This document shows positions 9,187 to 22,317 of a DNA stretch of 64,000 bases, one piece after another. The stretch's first letter is position 1. Each line of letters starts with the position of its first letter. The position numbers were made by a program, and so were the translations under genes. The DNA comes from Lepas anatifera (Eukaryota > Arthropoda > Thecostraca > Lepadidae), in assembly GCA_034440635.1 (NCBI GenBank), contig JAOTON010000971.1, positions 310,001-374,000 of the forward strand. Direction: 5' to 3'. The notes under the pieces were generated by a model. It had not been told where the DNA came from and ran no database searches. It was given only the letters and a program-made list of their open reading frames with translations.

Positions 9187-10212
9187 CACGCGCCCCGCTG
9201 GGGTCCCTGGTATGACGCGCCCCGCTGGGGCGTATTTCCCCCCCCCTTCCGTATCTCATTCCCTAGGAAAGCTAAAGTAAATTACGGACGGCGTTCGAAA
9301 GCTCTTGACGTGACGAAGAGAAACTATAAGAAGCATTTTTATGTCAGGTGGATATTGAGATAGATCACCGAATGCCATAGGTCAAGGAAGCTTCCATAGG
9401 CCTACAACAGGGCAGTGTACGTTGCCACCTCTAGATGTTTGCTCAGCAAAGCTAGAACAAATATTTATGCAACATTGGATTCCTTTCATCATGGCGAATC
9501 GAATTATGTATAATATGACCTTGCTAGGTAAAATAGTGAAAATGACCTGACCTCGAGCTAGGTCAGGGTCACAAAGTGACCTGGTATGGTCATGTTGCAT
9601 ATCAATCGCCTCCCCGTGAAAATATAAGCACAATGCAAGCAAAATAAGATCTTTATCTCAATTCAGTGAGACGTTATGGGCAAAACAATCACTGTATGCT
9701 CATGTGACCTGACATGACCTTTGAGAGGTCAGGTGGCCAAAAACTTAACTTTATTGTCAAGATCATGGTAAGAATACACGGTTTGAGGATTTTCAGCTTT
9801 ATCTATCCAGAATTTACTGAAAACGAGCCCTTTCAATTTTTCACCATAGACTTATAATGGGGTGACCAAAAAATTGACCCCACCTTAGGTCAACAATATC
9901 AAAATTCCGAGATAAAAGATTTGTAGACCCGAATGACCTTATCATATTGTGAAAGTTTCAAACTGATCGGTTGGCCGATGTTCTTTAGGCGCTGCATCAA
10001 ACTCGTGGTTTTAAGTTTTGAGGTCGGGTCGCTGGACCTTGGATAGCTCCTTGACCTGACATAACCTGACCTAAAAAATATGGTCAGATGCGTAAAATTG
10101 ATCAGGGATAAGGTACTGTAAGTTTCGTTGCTCTGCGTTTCTTCGTTTTTGCGTTATCTGGGAAAACCAGAAGGGTGAGGCGAATTTCGCCCCCCATCGG
10201 GGTGCGTGTTAA
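9183..10212 (+). mobile_element. TTAA-flanked DNA element, copy 2
   Basis: Left TTAACACGCGCCCCGCTGGG and right CCCCATCGGGGTGCGTGTTAA (last 20 bases) are inverted repeats bounded by TTAA. The interior is rich in GGTCA/TGACC motifs. It is about 1030 bp long with no open frame resembling a transposase. TTAA target duplication is typical of piggyBac-type elements; the superfamily assignment is inference. Confidence 0.75.
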
Positions 10213-12740
10213 TGGATATGTTGTCATTGTAACCACAGCGAAGGAAGGTGTGTAAGGTTGAGGACAGAATAAGACTCGCCATTGTATTGGAAGGAAAGTC
10301 AGCATTCGCATGGAAGTGTGCGATTCAACTACGTATTGTTTTCTGTTCTGCCGTATGGCCAGTGCAAGCATGACTAGCGGCAAGTGGTTTGCGTGGAACC
10401 TTGCAAGTATGTGGTCCCCGAGTGCCGCGAGTGAAATGGTGTGATAGTTAATGTGATAAGTGTTGGCTATTGGATGGTGCAAGTAGTGTGTGCCATGTGG
10501 AGTCTTTTTCAACAGACGCATCCTTTCTATGGGAAAGTTTTAATGGATTGTATGGATCCATGGAAGCTCGACATTTTCGGTTATCTTCCCCTCGTGTATA
10601 CGAGCAAACTCCTATCTGTTCGTTCAGTTACTTCAACCCGCGCGGAAAATAGGGAAGTTTTATTACTTGATAAGAGCCTGTAGTTTTTTAGGTGTTACGA
10701 AGGAACGAGGGTCGTGTGGAAACATTTAATTCAGGCAAAGTTCGGGCCGATTTTAGCCATGATCGGCATTGTCTCGGAGTGTTGGTGGGTGCTGTTGGCG
10801 CGATGGGAGACTCCCGCGCTGTGCTGAACGAAGAAGGCTGTGTCAGGATTGTATTGGACAGGATTGTGACTCCGACGAAATGTCCGGAGTCCCCTGATTA
10901 GTGTGGCCGTATATTGGTCAAGCTTAGATGCTTCGTGAGTGATGGGTAAACTTGTGAACAATAATTTTTCTTCGATTAACCCTCGGTTGTGTGTAACCGA
11001 GAGAGAATGAGGAAGGTGCTGTTGGTGAAGGGGTCTACTTTCGCAGTAGGAGTGCATGGTACCTGAATATACTGACAAAATGGGAAGACTGTTTAGTGTA
11101 TGTGTGTATATATCATCACGAACCAGCGCGACAAGAGCCAGAACACTGCTGGGAGTATATCTGTCTCTCCAACACCGGCTTCTCATTTTAATTCATAGGA
11201 CTTTAGGACGACGAAAATATCTGACCTTTGTTAATCGAGAGAGGCTGGAGCGGACATTAATCAAAGCTGATGAGCTGTCTGAGTTGTAAGGGACGACATG
11301 GCAGAGAAACACTCCGTTTCTTTGCCCACCATGGCATGCTAACGGAATTTTCGCTACCGGCTTCGTCAACAACTGCGCTGGAGTCTCGAGGTGTGCCCTC
11401 TCCAGTGAAGCGGGGAGAGTTTGTTTCAGATTGTTATTGCCCAGAGTACTGGGAATTAGTGGCGGCAGCGTGACGGTGAGGCCACGAGTACCTCTGAAAC
11501 TAGAGGAGTCGGATCTTGAGCATTGGATTGTGGAGCGGCTGCATCCTAAATGGAGAAGTTGATATTTCTTACAATATAAACACAACACACTCGTGAGTGA
11601 TTTGTGGAAATTTATAAAACATTATTTCGAATAGCATTTAAGGAGACACATATAATGCTTTGCAGCCTATTTAAAAAGTCAAATTACTGTATTTTTTGAC
11701 AGTACGATTGCCTCCATTTTTAGTTCCATGTTCGCTCTAGTCAGTACCCAATGTACCCTTCATGGATATTCCTTGGCCTGAACTGGAAACAACCCTGTTC
11801 TTACACGGTATCCCACTGAGAGTTACTCAGCGTTTCTCGGTCACACCTTCCAGTGGCGGGCAGGTGTTGGCGCGCCACCCTCGCCGCCGCGCGCCACTCT
11901 GGCAGACCAGCGCGTCGCCGCCAGTCGGTGGCTCCCCTGCGCCTGAGCACCGTCGTTGGCCGCGACAGGCAGCCGCAGTGGGCTAGGGTGTGACGGCGGC
12001 CGCGGGATGCAGGTCGTGGAAGCGTCCACACCCACCTTCTCGAACGACAAGGCAGGTGAGCTGGTTGCCGTGGAGGGATGGGCAGCTGATTGGGGCACGT
12101 GCAGACGTCCGTATCCGCTCGTGATTGTCGCGTTTGCGTGACAGGTTGTGGGAATTTGTGGGCGACCCTCCTTTGGCGCTTTCAGACCACTGAAAACTCA
12201 TTTCGGCTTCAGTTTTGTGCTAATATCCGGTGGTAAGTGACCCAGGGGCCAGAATTACTTCTGCATGTACCTACACCGACGCTGGTGTCTGGTCCAAAGC
12301 TTGGCTCCAACAAAAAGGGGTCATGGCCGGAGGCCCCTCCTCCGTCGCGGGGCTGTCCCTATCGCGTTAGTTGTGGGATGGTTAGGATGCGTCGTTTCAC
12401 CAGCACCCTGGCCTGGAGGTGGGGGAGGAATCAGAGGCGTGGGCAGTGGTTGTGCTGAGCCGTTCCACTCGGGCGCTCTGTGCGACGGTCGGGTGGTGGT
12501 GTTGCCTCTCCGCTGTCGACGCCGGCAGCTTGGCACCGCTCCAGGCCCGTCGCTGCCGACGACGCTGGGTGGCCGGCTCCCACCTGCGACCTAATCCGTC
12601 CGACGGCCCCGCCCGGTTCACGCATCCGTCATCGTGCGCCCACTGTCCGTGACCAGCCGCTGCAGTTGACTTTGGACGGTCTCGTGCCGCCGCGGACCTG
12701 GGGGGCGCGTCACTGCCGGGGGCAGTCACCTCCGCCAGTC
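10213..12740. other. Intergenic stretch; GC-rich from about 11770
   Basis: 10213-11760 shows nothing recognisable. From 11770 to 12743 the sequence becomes GC- and CpG-rich, with several overlapping open frames on both strands but no recognisable domain. This GC-rich block continues at 17222-17500, on the other side of the hAT-like insertion. Confidence 0.5.
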
Positions 12741-13667
12741 GCCCCGCTGATCAGGGGTCTAAAAAGTGAGCTTGTGGTCGCCGACTAAAATCCAACCTTC
12801 TTAGATGGTCGCCGAACCTAATACTACATGTATTACAAAATTGGTCTTAAAAGTGGTATAAATATGGCTATAGGGAAGCACTGGCTAGTGCAAGGGGGAA
12901 GGTTTCGATAAAATATAGATATAAAAAACCTATAAAATATAGATCGGGTTTCTCGATATCGATGACCTAAGCCAGAATCAAGTCATTACCTAAGTGATTT
13001 CATGAGATTATAATTCAGTATTAAAGTCAAAGTTATGATCTGAAGGCAACAAAATTATACATGCTGGCCCTTAACCCTAGCCCCGGTGACCAGCATGAAT
13101 CACCTATGACCCCCTGTTGGGAGGGGGTTAAAAATGACACCCTCGATCTCGGAAACAAAGAAAGATAGAAGCGGAAAAAGCGATCGAAAGGTCGTCGGAA
13201 ATGCAGTCGGCGTTACTCCCGGAATTTTTGCGGAAGGTCAATACTGTGGTCACCAGAGGGGAATAATTCATATACGTCAAAATGTATCAAATACAGTGCT
13301 CTATAAAACCTTGCTTATCTCCGTACGCAAAATAGCCGGAACCACTTTCTCAACGCTATTCGACAGAGCCGGACCAGCTCTTTCACTAAGGCAACATCCA
13401 TTTTCATATCGGTTCAAAGGCTAGGGCGCAACAGGACACTGAATATTGGGGATGTTATCAGGTAGCTTCAAGTTATAATAGGAAGAACGCTCGCATTGGG
13501 CGTGATAGGTCGGACCTAAAAGCCAATGTTGGATAGTGATCAGTCATTTATACGCACTACGCAGTCATGAATACGTATCGATAGTGCCCACTAATCTTAG
13601 GCTAAGTCTGTTTGGAGGTCAATCGAGGTCAAAGATGATACACTGCCCGTACACAAGGGCAATTAAA

Positions 13668-13880
13668 CGGGCGCCGAAAGCGGTGGGACGGGGTACCTAC
13701 GCATCCTCCTGTTGGCCAACCAGGGGGGAGGTCTCCCCAAAATTTTCGGTTCATCGTCATTAATGCTGTCAGGTACCAAATATGCTCACAATTCCCCTGC
13801 CCCGGTCAGCACCAGCCCGGGTCCGTTCCCCTGTAAAAATTCCGTGGGAGCGCCCCTGGGCATTAACATTTTCGCCCATC
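13668..13880 (+). repeat. Dispersed repeat shared with 61372-61560
   Basis: Both copies read GGCGCCGAAAGCGG, then CTGTTGGCCAACCAGGGGG, CATTAA.GCTGTCAGGTACC and GCCCGGGTCCGT...GTG. It probably derives from a transposable element. Lies inside the 12752-17213 insertion. Confidence 0.75.
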
Positions 13881-15739
13881 ACTTCTATACCAAGCAAGAT
13901 ACAACCATGATTGATGCACCATTGTTGTTCTCTCATCAATAATGGTTTTATTTTGTGTCCATCCATGTGAAAAATTGTTAGGCCTTATCTTAGAGACAAA
14001 TAAAAGGGTTTGCAGCACCTTAAAAAAGTGCCTCAGAAACAGTTCCGATGTTTCATTTAACTAGAGAAAAATGTTTTCATGTACATACATGCGTCGTGAA
14101 ATACTTGTGATTCTTCACCTTGAGGCGCCAGAAATCAGATAAATTCCTGTAACATTTCAAATAAATAATTCAAACATTATTCATTGGCAACATTTCCTCA
14201 AAAGTGCAGTGGAAAATATCAACCATTGCTAAGATGAGGCCCAATTTTCGCTCCATTGTTGAACATGGTTCTACTCAAAGCAATAGCAATGCTGTCTCTT
14301 GGGAATAACCTTATTTTCTTTGCATGACATCATTCCCATGATAACTATTTCCAAAGCTCTTAATTGATGCATTTTAGCATTAATAACCAGGACTGAAAAA
14401 GTTTCCAGAATAGTTGCTGATGACCTATTTGGACCAGGATTGGGTACTGAGAAGAACAGTTTGCATTTCAGCAACCTGTTCTTTTGTGGTGGACACAATC
14501 TCTCAGTGATATTTCTGCTGTACCTCTGTGGCAGTGCTTCCATATTTCATCCATACTAGAGAAAACAAAACGATTCAACTTTCTTGTGACAAAAATACAA
14601 GATATTATCAGAAACTTGGATGCATATAATCAGTCAGTTAAAAAACATACACATACACCCTGATCACCCAGTGTGCATCCATCTGTGCAAAAGACACAGC
14701 TTATTCTATGTTTGGCAGACTTAAATTGGACCATTGTCCTTGCAGTGGAGTCTTCTGGCAAATTGGAAATGGTTTATCACATATTTGTGCTGTGCAGGAA
14801 TGCACATTTATATCCCTTATGGGGTACCAATGCACATAGATGGATCTAGGATTTTAGTAAGGGGCAGCCCTCTGAGATTGCATGCTGTCAACCAAAAGGG
14901 CACACTTCACCCAAAAGGGTGGCTATCATCATCAATCAGTGGGAGAAAACTGTGGTTGGTGTGACTTAAAAATGGTAACAGTGCCATAAATGGGAATGCT
15001 TGACCCATAGATGGGAACACCCATTCTCAATTATGGGAATGCATGAGACCATTTTCCAGAACAATATTTTAGGCCATGAAACAAACTTTTGTTCTTTCTA
15101 CCTGGCTTATTTCTGTTCTTAAAATTTTAGAGGACATTTATCTTTGAAGCAGAAACAGGAAATCATTCTTTATACCCTGCTTCCAATATTGAAGCTCAAC
15201 ATGTTTATTATGATCATTCACATGTCTTGGTGCATCTGTGTAAAAATAAAACACTAGTCATATACAAAATCAATTAATAGATGCCTAGTGAAACAATAAA
15301 AAGTTTTTTAATATTTAATTTCTATTGCCACTTGAGATAATAATATATACAGACCAAGATATATGGCCATACAGAACATGATGTGAGCCAACCTAGCCCA
15401 ACAAAACCTGTTTTCAGCACCTTTAATGCCATTTTTCACAACTTCCAAACTTCAAAGCTCCATCTGTAGCCCCATCATTTGTATTCTAGTGGTGGAGGCA
15501 GTAGCAAGGTATTTTCTGCCTCACAGACCTGGTTTAATCAGTTTTGGGGTACCCTTTTCCTCAGGCCACCCTTAATCCTTTCAAACTTAAGGGGTCCTGA
15601 ACTCGAGTTCAGGGATACCTTGGACCTGTCACTGCTGTGGCACCCCAAATGAAAGCTCAAGTTATTTTCTGTGCCTACTAAGAGCATCCTTAACATTTTC
15701 CTATTTCTCATTTCAGGGACTTTAAAATTTATAAATAAC

Positions 15740-16175
15740 AGGCCTACTTGGTCACCCAGTTATATGTCCAGCTATAAGGCCCAGTCTGCAAAGTACGGCA
15801 GCATGCCAGGCGAGTCGCACCAGCCATCTAAAATTCTTGCACCACCAGCCTCCAAAAATACACACCAATCTGGCACATACCAGGGAAAAAATGCACCCAT
15901 TCCTACCCCTACAATGCAATGCTATCTCAATCATTAGTCAGTTTATTAAGGAATTTTTATAAGGCCCCCTCCTATGTCTTCATAGTCATTCAGCCATTAT
16001 TTGTTTAGTTTAAGTGTCACTAACCTGGCAAGTTTGCACCAGGTTGATAAAATTTGCACCAGTCTGTCCTGTCTCAAAGGGCACTCGCACAGACAAGATC
16101 TCGACGAAAATGCCATACTTTGCACACTGGTATAAGGCAAGAACATGGTGGTATGAAAAACAGTATACTTGGTAT
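15740..16175 (+). repeat. Dispersed repeat, uninterrupted copy
   Basis: Matches 35744-37005 base for base over long blocks (CACCAGCCATCTAAAATTCT, GCAATGCTATCTCAATCATT, CATTCAGCCATTATTTGTTT, GAAAATGCCATACTTTG). It lacks the 0.9-kb insertion found in that copy and so shows the empty site near 15978. Confidence 0.85.
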
Positions 16176-17221
16176 GGATAGTCTCATAATTAGGCACCCC
16201 AAAAATCACTTAGGAAATCCACGCCCTTAAGAATGTGTGACTATATAACAATGTTTACGGTGATATTTTAGCGTGATTGTGGTTGAAAAGGGTTTAAACA
16301 TGCACCACTTGTAGGAAGTTTTTTTTCCTTCTGAGACTTTTCGCGATAAAGCAAAACAAGGAAACATCATTGCAAGTAGACTCCAAAACCCACCTAGATT
16401 GCACGGACCGTCTATGATAAACGCACATCTTGATTTAGCCCCTTGGATTTAACAAATTGAACACCAGTCGTCAAAAACAGCGCGCACTGCTTCCAACAAA
16501 AATACAAAAATATTAGCGGCAGCCCGCGCCGCTCTCGTTCTGAAGGCCGCAGACACCGAAAATGTACCAGGGCGACCACCTGCGACCAAGCGACCACGCA
16601 AGTCGGCGGTTTCGGCCGACTAGGTCGCCCATTGGTCGCCTATTGAAAAAAATGAAAATCACCGACTTGGTACCGACTCGTGACAGATTCTAGTACATTC
16701 TAGTTTGAACTTAAAAATAGTACATAAATACGGAACAGGGAGATGGCATCATCTAAAGTACCAGGTGATTTCAGTCGTTTTCATAAAATTGGAACCAAAA
16801 ATTGTAATAAGAAGAAACATAACTAGCATAGACTAGCAGCAACTAAGGGCGGTGATGATACCAGATGTAATCGGCCAAAGATGCCCCGTTGTAGCCAAGC
16901 TGTCTTTCAGAAACGCCAAACAAGCCTGGAAACGAAGGCTAACTTGGCTCTTTGTCGAAGTAGATTCTGCCCATTCTTGGCCAAAGGAACTGGCAGACTT
17001 CATCCAATAGATTTTGATGGGCACTGTATGTATTACGATGACGGGTGGATACAGTGGAGAGGGTAAGCATATTTAGTAGCAGGAGCGGATGGTGGAAGCT
17101 AAAATCATAGGAAAACAGATGGAATCAGAGTTTGAGACGGTTGCTGGGTCGCCAACCAAAAGATGATAGGGTCGCCGACGGCGTAGGTAGATCAGCAAGT
17201 TTTTAGACCCCTGCCGCTGAT

Positions 17222-18365
17222 GTCCGGCCAGGAGGTGGCGTGCCGTCCACATCAGCAGCACCCCAAACTCTGCGGAATGCTGAACTTATGCAGTCGCCGG
17301 CTTCCCAAGAGCCAAAATGGGTTGCGTTTGCAGCGGCTCTTTGCCAGTGTAAACAAGAGACGAAACAGTGGGCCATGGTCCTTCTAGCATTGGACCATAG
17401 GCGTAGGAACGTGGTGGGCCAGGGAGGTCATGTCCTCCCCTCCAATATTCTGGCTGGGGAGGGGGCAGCCCATGGCGCTACACTCCTCCAATATCTCCAG
17501 GCATAGGTAAATGAAATATGTCGAAGTAATCCGTTTTCCATGTCATGTACCATCCAGTCTTGGATAGGCATTTCTGATATTTACAGTATCAACCTTAGCT
17601 GTCTAAGATAAAGACAGATATTCGCCCATTTGACTACAGTAATCTCGCGGCATATAAGTAAGTAAAATATGCCGTAATATTCAGTTTTCCATATTATGCA
17701 TCATCCAATCCTGGAAAGATGTTTCTTGTATTCACACTATCATTCTTAATTGTCTAAGATATATTCCTATTCGCCCATTTGACCACAGTAAACTTCAAAT
17801 ACATGCTGAGCTCGTGAGCTGTGTCAAGGAGGGAGAAATATTTGACTTGTACAAGTTCGCATGCACCAGTCGGCACGCACCGTGATAGGTCTTCTGGGGT
17901 GAGATGCGCGTACAGTCTCTTGCATAAGTATCATTCCGCTGCCGACCCACCAATTCGTAAGTCACTGTACATACATGCTGGATTGTCATCCCATATTCAA
18001 CAGATTTATAAACTGTTATCGTACTGGCAGGCCTGGTGGTGGACGGTCAGCGGTTGGTGAGATATTTAATGATTAAGCCTTTTTCAAAGTGCTGCTATAC
18101 CAGGGTATGTCTGGCTAGTAATGTAAAGTTTTTAAGCATCATCATCAAGCGTTTAACATGTATTTTCCAGACAAGAATCATACCAACGCCAGACGTCTCG
18201 TGCCTGTGTGACGTTTCCGCGCTGTGCTGGTACCTCTTCCTCGCTTCGGGTGATCAAAGATGCTTGGACACGTGTTGATTATGACCTTTATTCGTCCCTC
18301 TCTATGCCCAGCCATACCAAAAGTTTTGAATCAAGGAATGCGAGCAGAACAGTGATGCCGTTCAA
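17222..18365. other. Intergenic stretch, nothing recognised
   Basis: 17222-17500 continues the GC-rich block interrupted by the hAT-like insertion. 17510-17800 contains two imperfect copies of an AT-rich unit about 175 bp apart (GTAAATGAAATATG/GTAAGTAAAATATG, TCCATGTCATG/TCCATATTATG, TATTCGCCCATTTGAC). No gene signal. Confidence 0.5.
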
Positions 18366-18873
18366 AGGTCAGGGATGTAGGAACCGGTTGAAAAGTGGGG
18401 TGGCCAAGCCTATAAGAGGGGGCCCACCTCAAGGGGGACCCCAGTCCAAGGGGCCCATAATTATGAGCTGTTTTAAAACTGTTCATTTGGTGTCAATAAG
18501 GCACGCGTACAATACGGCCTACGCTAGGTATTTCCATTTTCCATACGTGAATAAAATCTTCTTTTTCCAACCGTTCCCTCGAATCGAATAGCTCTGTGCT
18601 GTTTTTTCCACTTCGTGTGGAAGACGGCCTGTCGACGGCTCGTCACGCCTGTCGATGGCCAATGGACGGCTGCTGCTCGGCGCGTTTGGATCAGGATGCG
18701 TGTCCGAATTAGCTCTCTGTGTTAGGAGCGGTCTGGACTTGCGTTTGATTGGGTACAGTTTTCGGGGTTCATATGGAAGCAATTGGGTGGTAGGTGCTTT
18801 GGCCTTTTTCACGAAGCGCTTCCAGTCCAGGGGATTGGAGATGGCGTACGAAGGAACTGGAACTTTTCCAGAC

Positions 18874-19020
18874 AAGCTATCGTGCCCGCTTGGGTTTCTT
18901 GTTTTATACTGCAGTTGCTGATATTTGTATATGCGTTGCAGGGACCCACCACAGAAAAGTGGGGGGGGCAGTAATTCCCCTGCCCCCCATCCCGATTCCT
19001 ATGCCAATGCCGCGCAGGAG
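18874..19020 (+). repeat. Left flanking direct repeat of the 19-21 kb array
   Basis: GCTTGGGTTTCTTGTTTTAT, GCAGTTGCTGATATTT and CACAGAAAAGTGGGG reappear at 21168-21305 in the same orientation. A possible hAT-type terminus (CAGGGATGTAGGAACCGG at 18370) lies upstream, and a mirror-like GGTTCCTACGCCAGTG ends the right copy near 21297, but no target duplication was found. Confidence 0.75.
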
Positions 19021-21167
19021 CCGTCAAGTAATCACAGAGGTCCCCCAGTACCCAGACCATGGCTCAGGAACCAAATCAGTCAGCTCTGGGGGCCCAGACC
19101 AGCCCATGGGCTAAAAGATCAGCTTATTAAGGGACCCCACATAAGCACAGGGCCCCTTGAAGCTCTGAACAGGGGAGCCCCAGATTATCACAGGGGCTAG
19201 GTCTAGCTTAGGGGCCCGGCTCAGTTCCGGGACCCCCAGGTTGGCTTATACAGGGTCTCAGAACAGCTCAAGGGGCCCGTTCTAGCTCACGGATCCTAGC
19301 TCAGTGACCCTAGAAGAGCTCAGGGGGAGGGCTAGACCAGCTCGGACCCCCAGTTCAGCACAGGGGGCCACAGATTAGCATTGAAGGACAAGCTCAGCTC
19401 AGGGGCCCCAGGTCGGTTGATATAGGGTATCAAACCAGCTCAAGGAACCATTCAAGCTCGCGGCCTCCCGCTTAGCTCAGGGACCCTAGGACAGTTCAGG
19501 GCCCCAGACCAGTTCATAGGCCTCAGATAAGCTCACTTGGCCTCATATTAACTTAGGGTCCATATTAGCTTTGGGGCCCAGCTCAGCTCAGGGGCCCCCA
19601 AGTCGACTGGTACAGGGTCTCAGAAAAGCTCAAGCTCTTTGCTCAATGGACCCACTCAAGCTCATGACCGGTCCTACAGCTCAGCTCAGCGGGTCCTATA
19701 ACTGTGCAGGGGGACCCAGACCAGTTCTGGGGCTACTTAGTTCAGCAGAGGGGCCTCAGATTAGCTTTGGGCCCAAACTTTGGCGTCCTAGCTTTGAATT
19801 TATTTTATTAAGGCCACTCATTTTATTAGTTCAGCTCAGGGGCTTCCAATTCGGCTGATGTAGAGCTCAGAATAGCTCAAGGGTTTCAGCTCAGTGACTC
19901 TAAAGTATTTCTGGCGACCCAGACCATCTCGCGAGCCCCAGTTCAGCACAGCGGGGCCCAGATTAGCTCAGATGACCAAATCAGCGTAAGAGCCCGGCTC
20001 AGCTCAGTGGCCCCAGGTCAGCCTATATAGCGTCTCAGAACAACTCAAGTAGGCCACTTCAAGCTCATAACCCCCAGCTCAGCTCAGGGGTGAGCCCCAG
20101 ACTAGCTCAGGGCCCCCCAGTTTAGCACAGGGCTTTCCAGATTAGCTTTGGGGGCCAAGCTCAGATCATGGGCTCCCAGGTCTGTTGGTATAGGATATCA
20201 AATCAGCTCAAGGGGTCATTCAAGCTCACGGCCCTCAGCTTAGCTCAGGTAGTCTAGAACAGTTCAGGGTCCCCAGACTAGCTCAGAGGCCTCAGATAAG
20301 CACAGGGGGCCTCAGATTAGCTTAACGCTCAAATTAGCTTTGGAGCCCAGCTCATCTCAGGGGCCCTAAAGTCGACTGATAAAGGGTCTCAGAATAGCTC
20401 CCGGGACCCATTCAAGCTCATGGCCCCCAGCTCAGCTCAGCGGATCCAATTACTGTGCAGGGAGCCCCAGACCAACTCAGAGACTGCTCAGTTCAGCACA
20501 GGTACCTCAGCTTAGCTTAGGGCCCAAATTAGCTTTTGGAGGCCTAGGTCAACTTAGGTGCCCCAAATTGGCTAGTGTAGGGTTTCAGAATAGCTCAAGG
20601 GTTCCAGCTCAGTGACTCTAAAGCATTTCAGTGGGTTCCAGGCCATCTCGGGGGCCCCCAGTTCAGCACAGCGGGCCCCAGATTAGCTCAGATGACTAGA
20701 TCAGCCTTGGAGCCCTGTTCATCTCAGGGGCCCCAGGTCGGCCTATATAGCGTCTCAGAACAACTCAAGGAGGCCACTTCAAGCACATGGCCCCCAGCTC
20801 AGCTCAGGATTCCTATAACTCTGCGTGAGCCCCAGATTAGCTCAGGCCCCCAGTTTAACACAGGGACACCAGATTAGCTTTGGGGCCTAGCTCAGCCAGG
20901 GCACCCAGGTCAGCTTACATAGGATTTTTGACTAGCTCAAGGGGCCCCATTCATGCTCACGGCTCCCAGCTCAGCTTAGGGACCATAAAGCAGTTCAGGG
21001 AGCCCAAACCAGCTCTGGGGACCTTAGATTAGTTTAAAGAGCCCCGGATTAGCTCATAGGGCATCAGTGGAATTCAGGGGCCCCTGAACAGCACAGGGGC
21101 CCCAGGTCGTCTCATAGGACCTCAGATCAGCTCAGGAGTCCAGGTCAGCTTCATAAGAGGTTTCCGG
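19021..21167 (+). repeat. Degenerate satellite with about 720-bp higher-order period
   Basis: The whole stretch is built of degenerate 25-30 bp modules around CAGCTCAGCTCAGGGGCCCC and CAGATTAGCTCAGG. At a larger scale the modules recur in order: TATATAGCGTCTCAGAACAA starts at 20023 and again at 20743 (720 bp apart), and GTCGACTG at 19602 recurs at 20371. No coding potential. Confidence 0.9.
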
Positions 21168-21305
21168 GCAAGCTATGGGGTCCGTTTGGGTTTCTTGTTT
21201 TGTATAACAGTTGCTGATATTTTAATATCCATTGCAGGGGCCCCCACAGAAAAGTAGGGGCCCGTGGCCGCCACGGCCCCCGGTTCCTACGCCAGTGGGG
21301 CAGGG
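21168..21305 (+). repeat. Right flanking direct repeat of the 19-21 kb array
   Basis: Direct copy of 18874-19020: GTTTGGGTTTCTTGTTTTGT, CAGTTGCTGATATTTT, CACAGAAAAGTAGGGG, ending GGTTCCTACGCC. Confidence 0.75.
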
Positions 21306-22317
21306 CTGGGTTTCGCAGGCCTGATGGGGCAGAAAAGTACAGGGTTATCGCAAAACAGAAAATAGTGTAAATATTTTAATATCGTTGTAATGAGCCCAGA
21401 TAAAGTCCCCATACAAGTACACATTTGTGTTCGTTCGAGACTGCGTCGTTTTTCTGTCAGAAAATCTTGCATCTTATACATTTCAAAGGCCGTAGTGATA
21501 TAGCGCACGCAGTCTGTGGCTATAATGCACTTGCAGTAGTAATTTCAAAATGAAATTAAACCTAATTTAAGACGAAATTGTCTACTTTTTGTAACATTGA
21601 AACCTAATAATCAAAACTTAATTTTGCTAAACAAAAAACGATAACTTTTTGTAACATATGAACTTACGTGACCCGACCCTAGGTCACAGGAAAACCTATG
21701 TATTTTCTCTTGAATTTTTCTTGAATTCTTACTCCGCCACAATATGATTTAGGTCTTAAGCTTAAAACGTTATTTAGTGTACAAAGGAAATTGAGAACGG
21801 GAGGAAATTAAGATCATTCTTTCCGTCACTGATCTCTCGATGAAGGCATGACGTAGGTGAAACAATAAAAATCTTCTTGACGACACACTCTGTAGAACGC
21901 CTATATTGCCTGAAGTCTTCAGGAACGAACTGCCTGACGATGACACTTCACATGCCTTTCTTTGAAAGTACTTTGCTTGGGGGCTTGTTATAGCTAGGTA
22001 TGAAAATGCTGACAAGAACTGCGCTGCAATGTGGGGAATGTACGTGCGTGTTTGCATCTTTGCCTATGGTTACCAGCACATACTGCTATTTCCGGTGATG
22101 GTTTTTTATTAGTCTAGTGCGCTCAGTCGGTAATCTCAACAATTAGAAAAATGGAAATTCGGAAGTCAAATTTCTGGTTGAATATTTCACACCTGGTTCC
22201 CGCCCGTGTCAGGCGTTGATAAGTACCCGCGGGCCTTAGCTCCAATAATGATTAGGTACATACATGCCGTCATAATATATCAAGGACGCTTCATACGTCC
22301 CTTTGCTTTGTGAGACG
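21306..22317. other. Intergenic stretch, nothing recognised
   Basis: AT-rich, with short open frames only. No splice-bounded coding block or repeat boundary was identified. Confidence 0.4.

Larger units (their letters stand above)
12752..17213 (+). mobile_element. hAT-like transposon, 4.46 kb, with 8-bp target duplication
   Basis: The left end CAGGGGTCTAAAAAGTGAGC and the right end GCAAGTTTTTAGACCCCTG are inverted repeats, flanked by the perfect 8-bp duplication CCGCTGAT at 12744-12751 and 17214-17221. Eight-base duplications and CAG-type termini are hallmarks of hAT elements. Subterminal GGTCGCC motifs recur at both ends. No intact transposase was seen, so it is decayed or non-autonomous. 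It contains other repeats at about 13071-13130, 13668-13870 and 15740-16175. Confidence 0.85.

Noticed and set aside
11762..12788. GC-rich overlapping open frames as a gene
   Set aside because: No domain, no consistent strand or frame and no convincing splice-bounded block; GC content alone keeps frames open.
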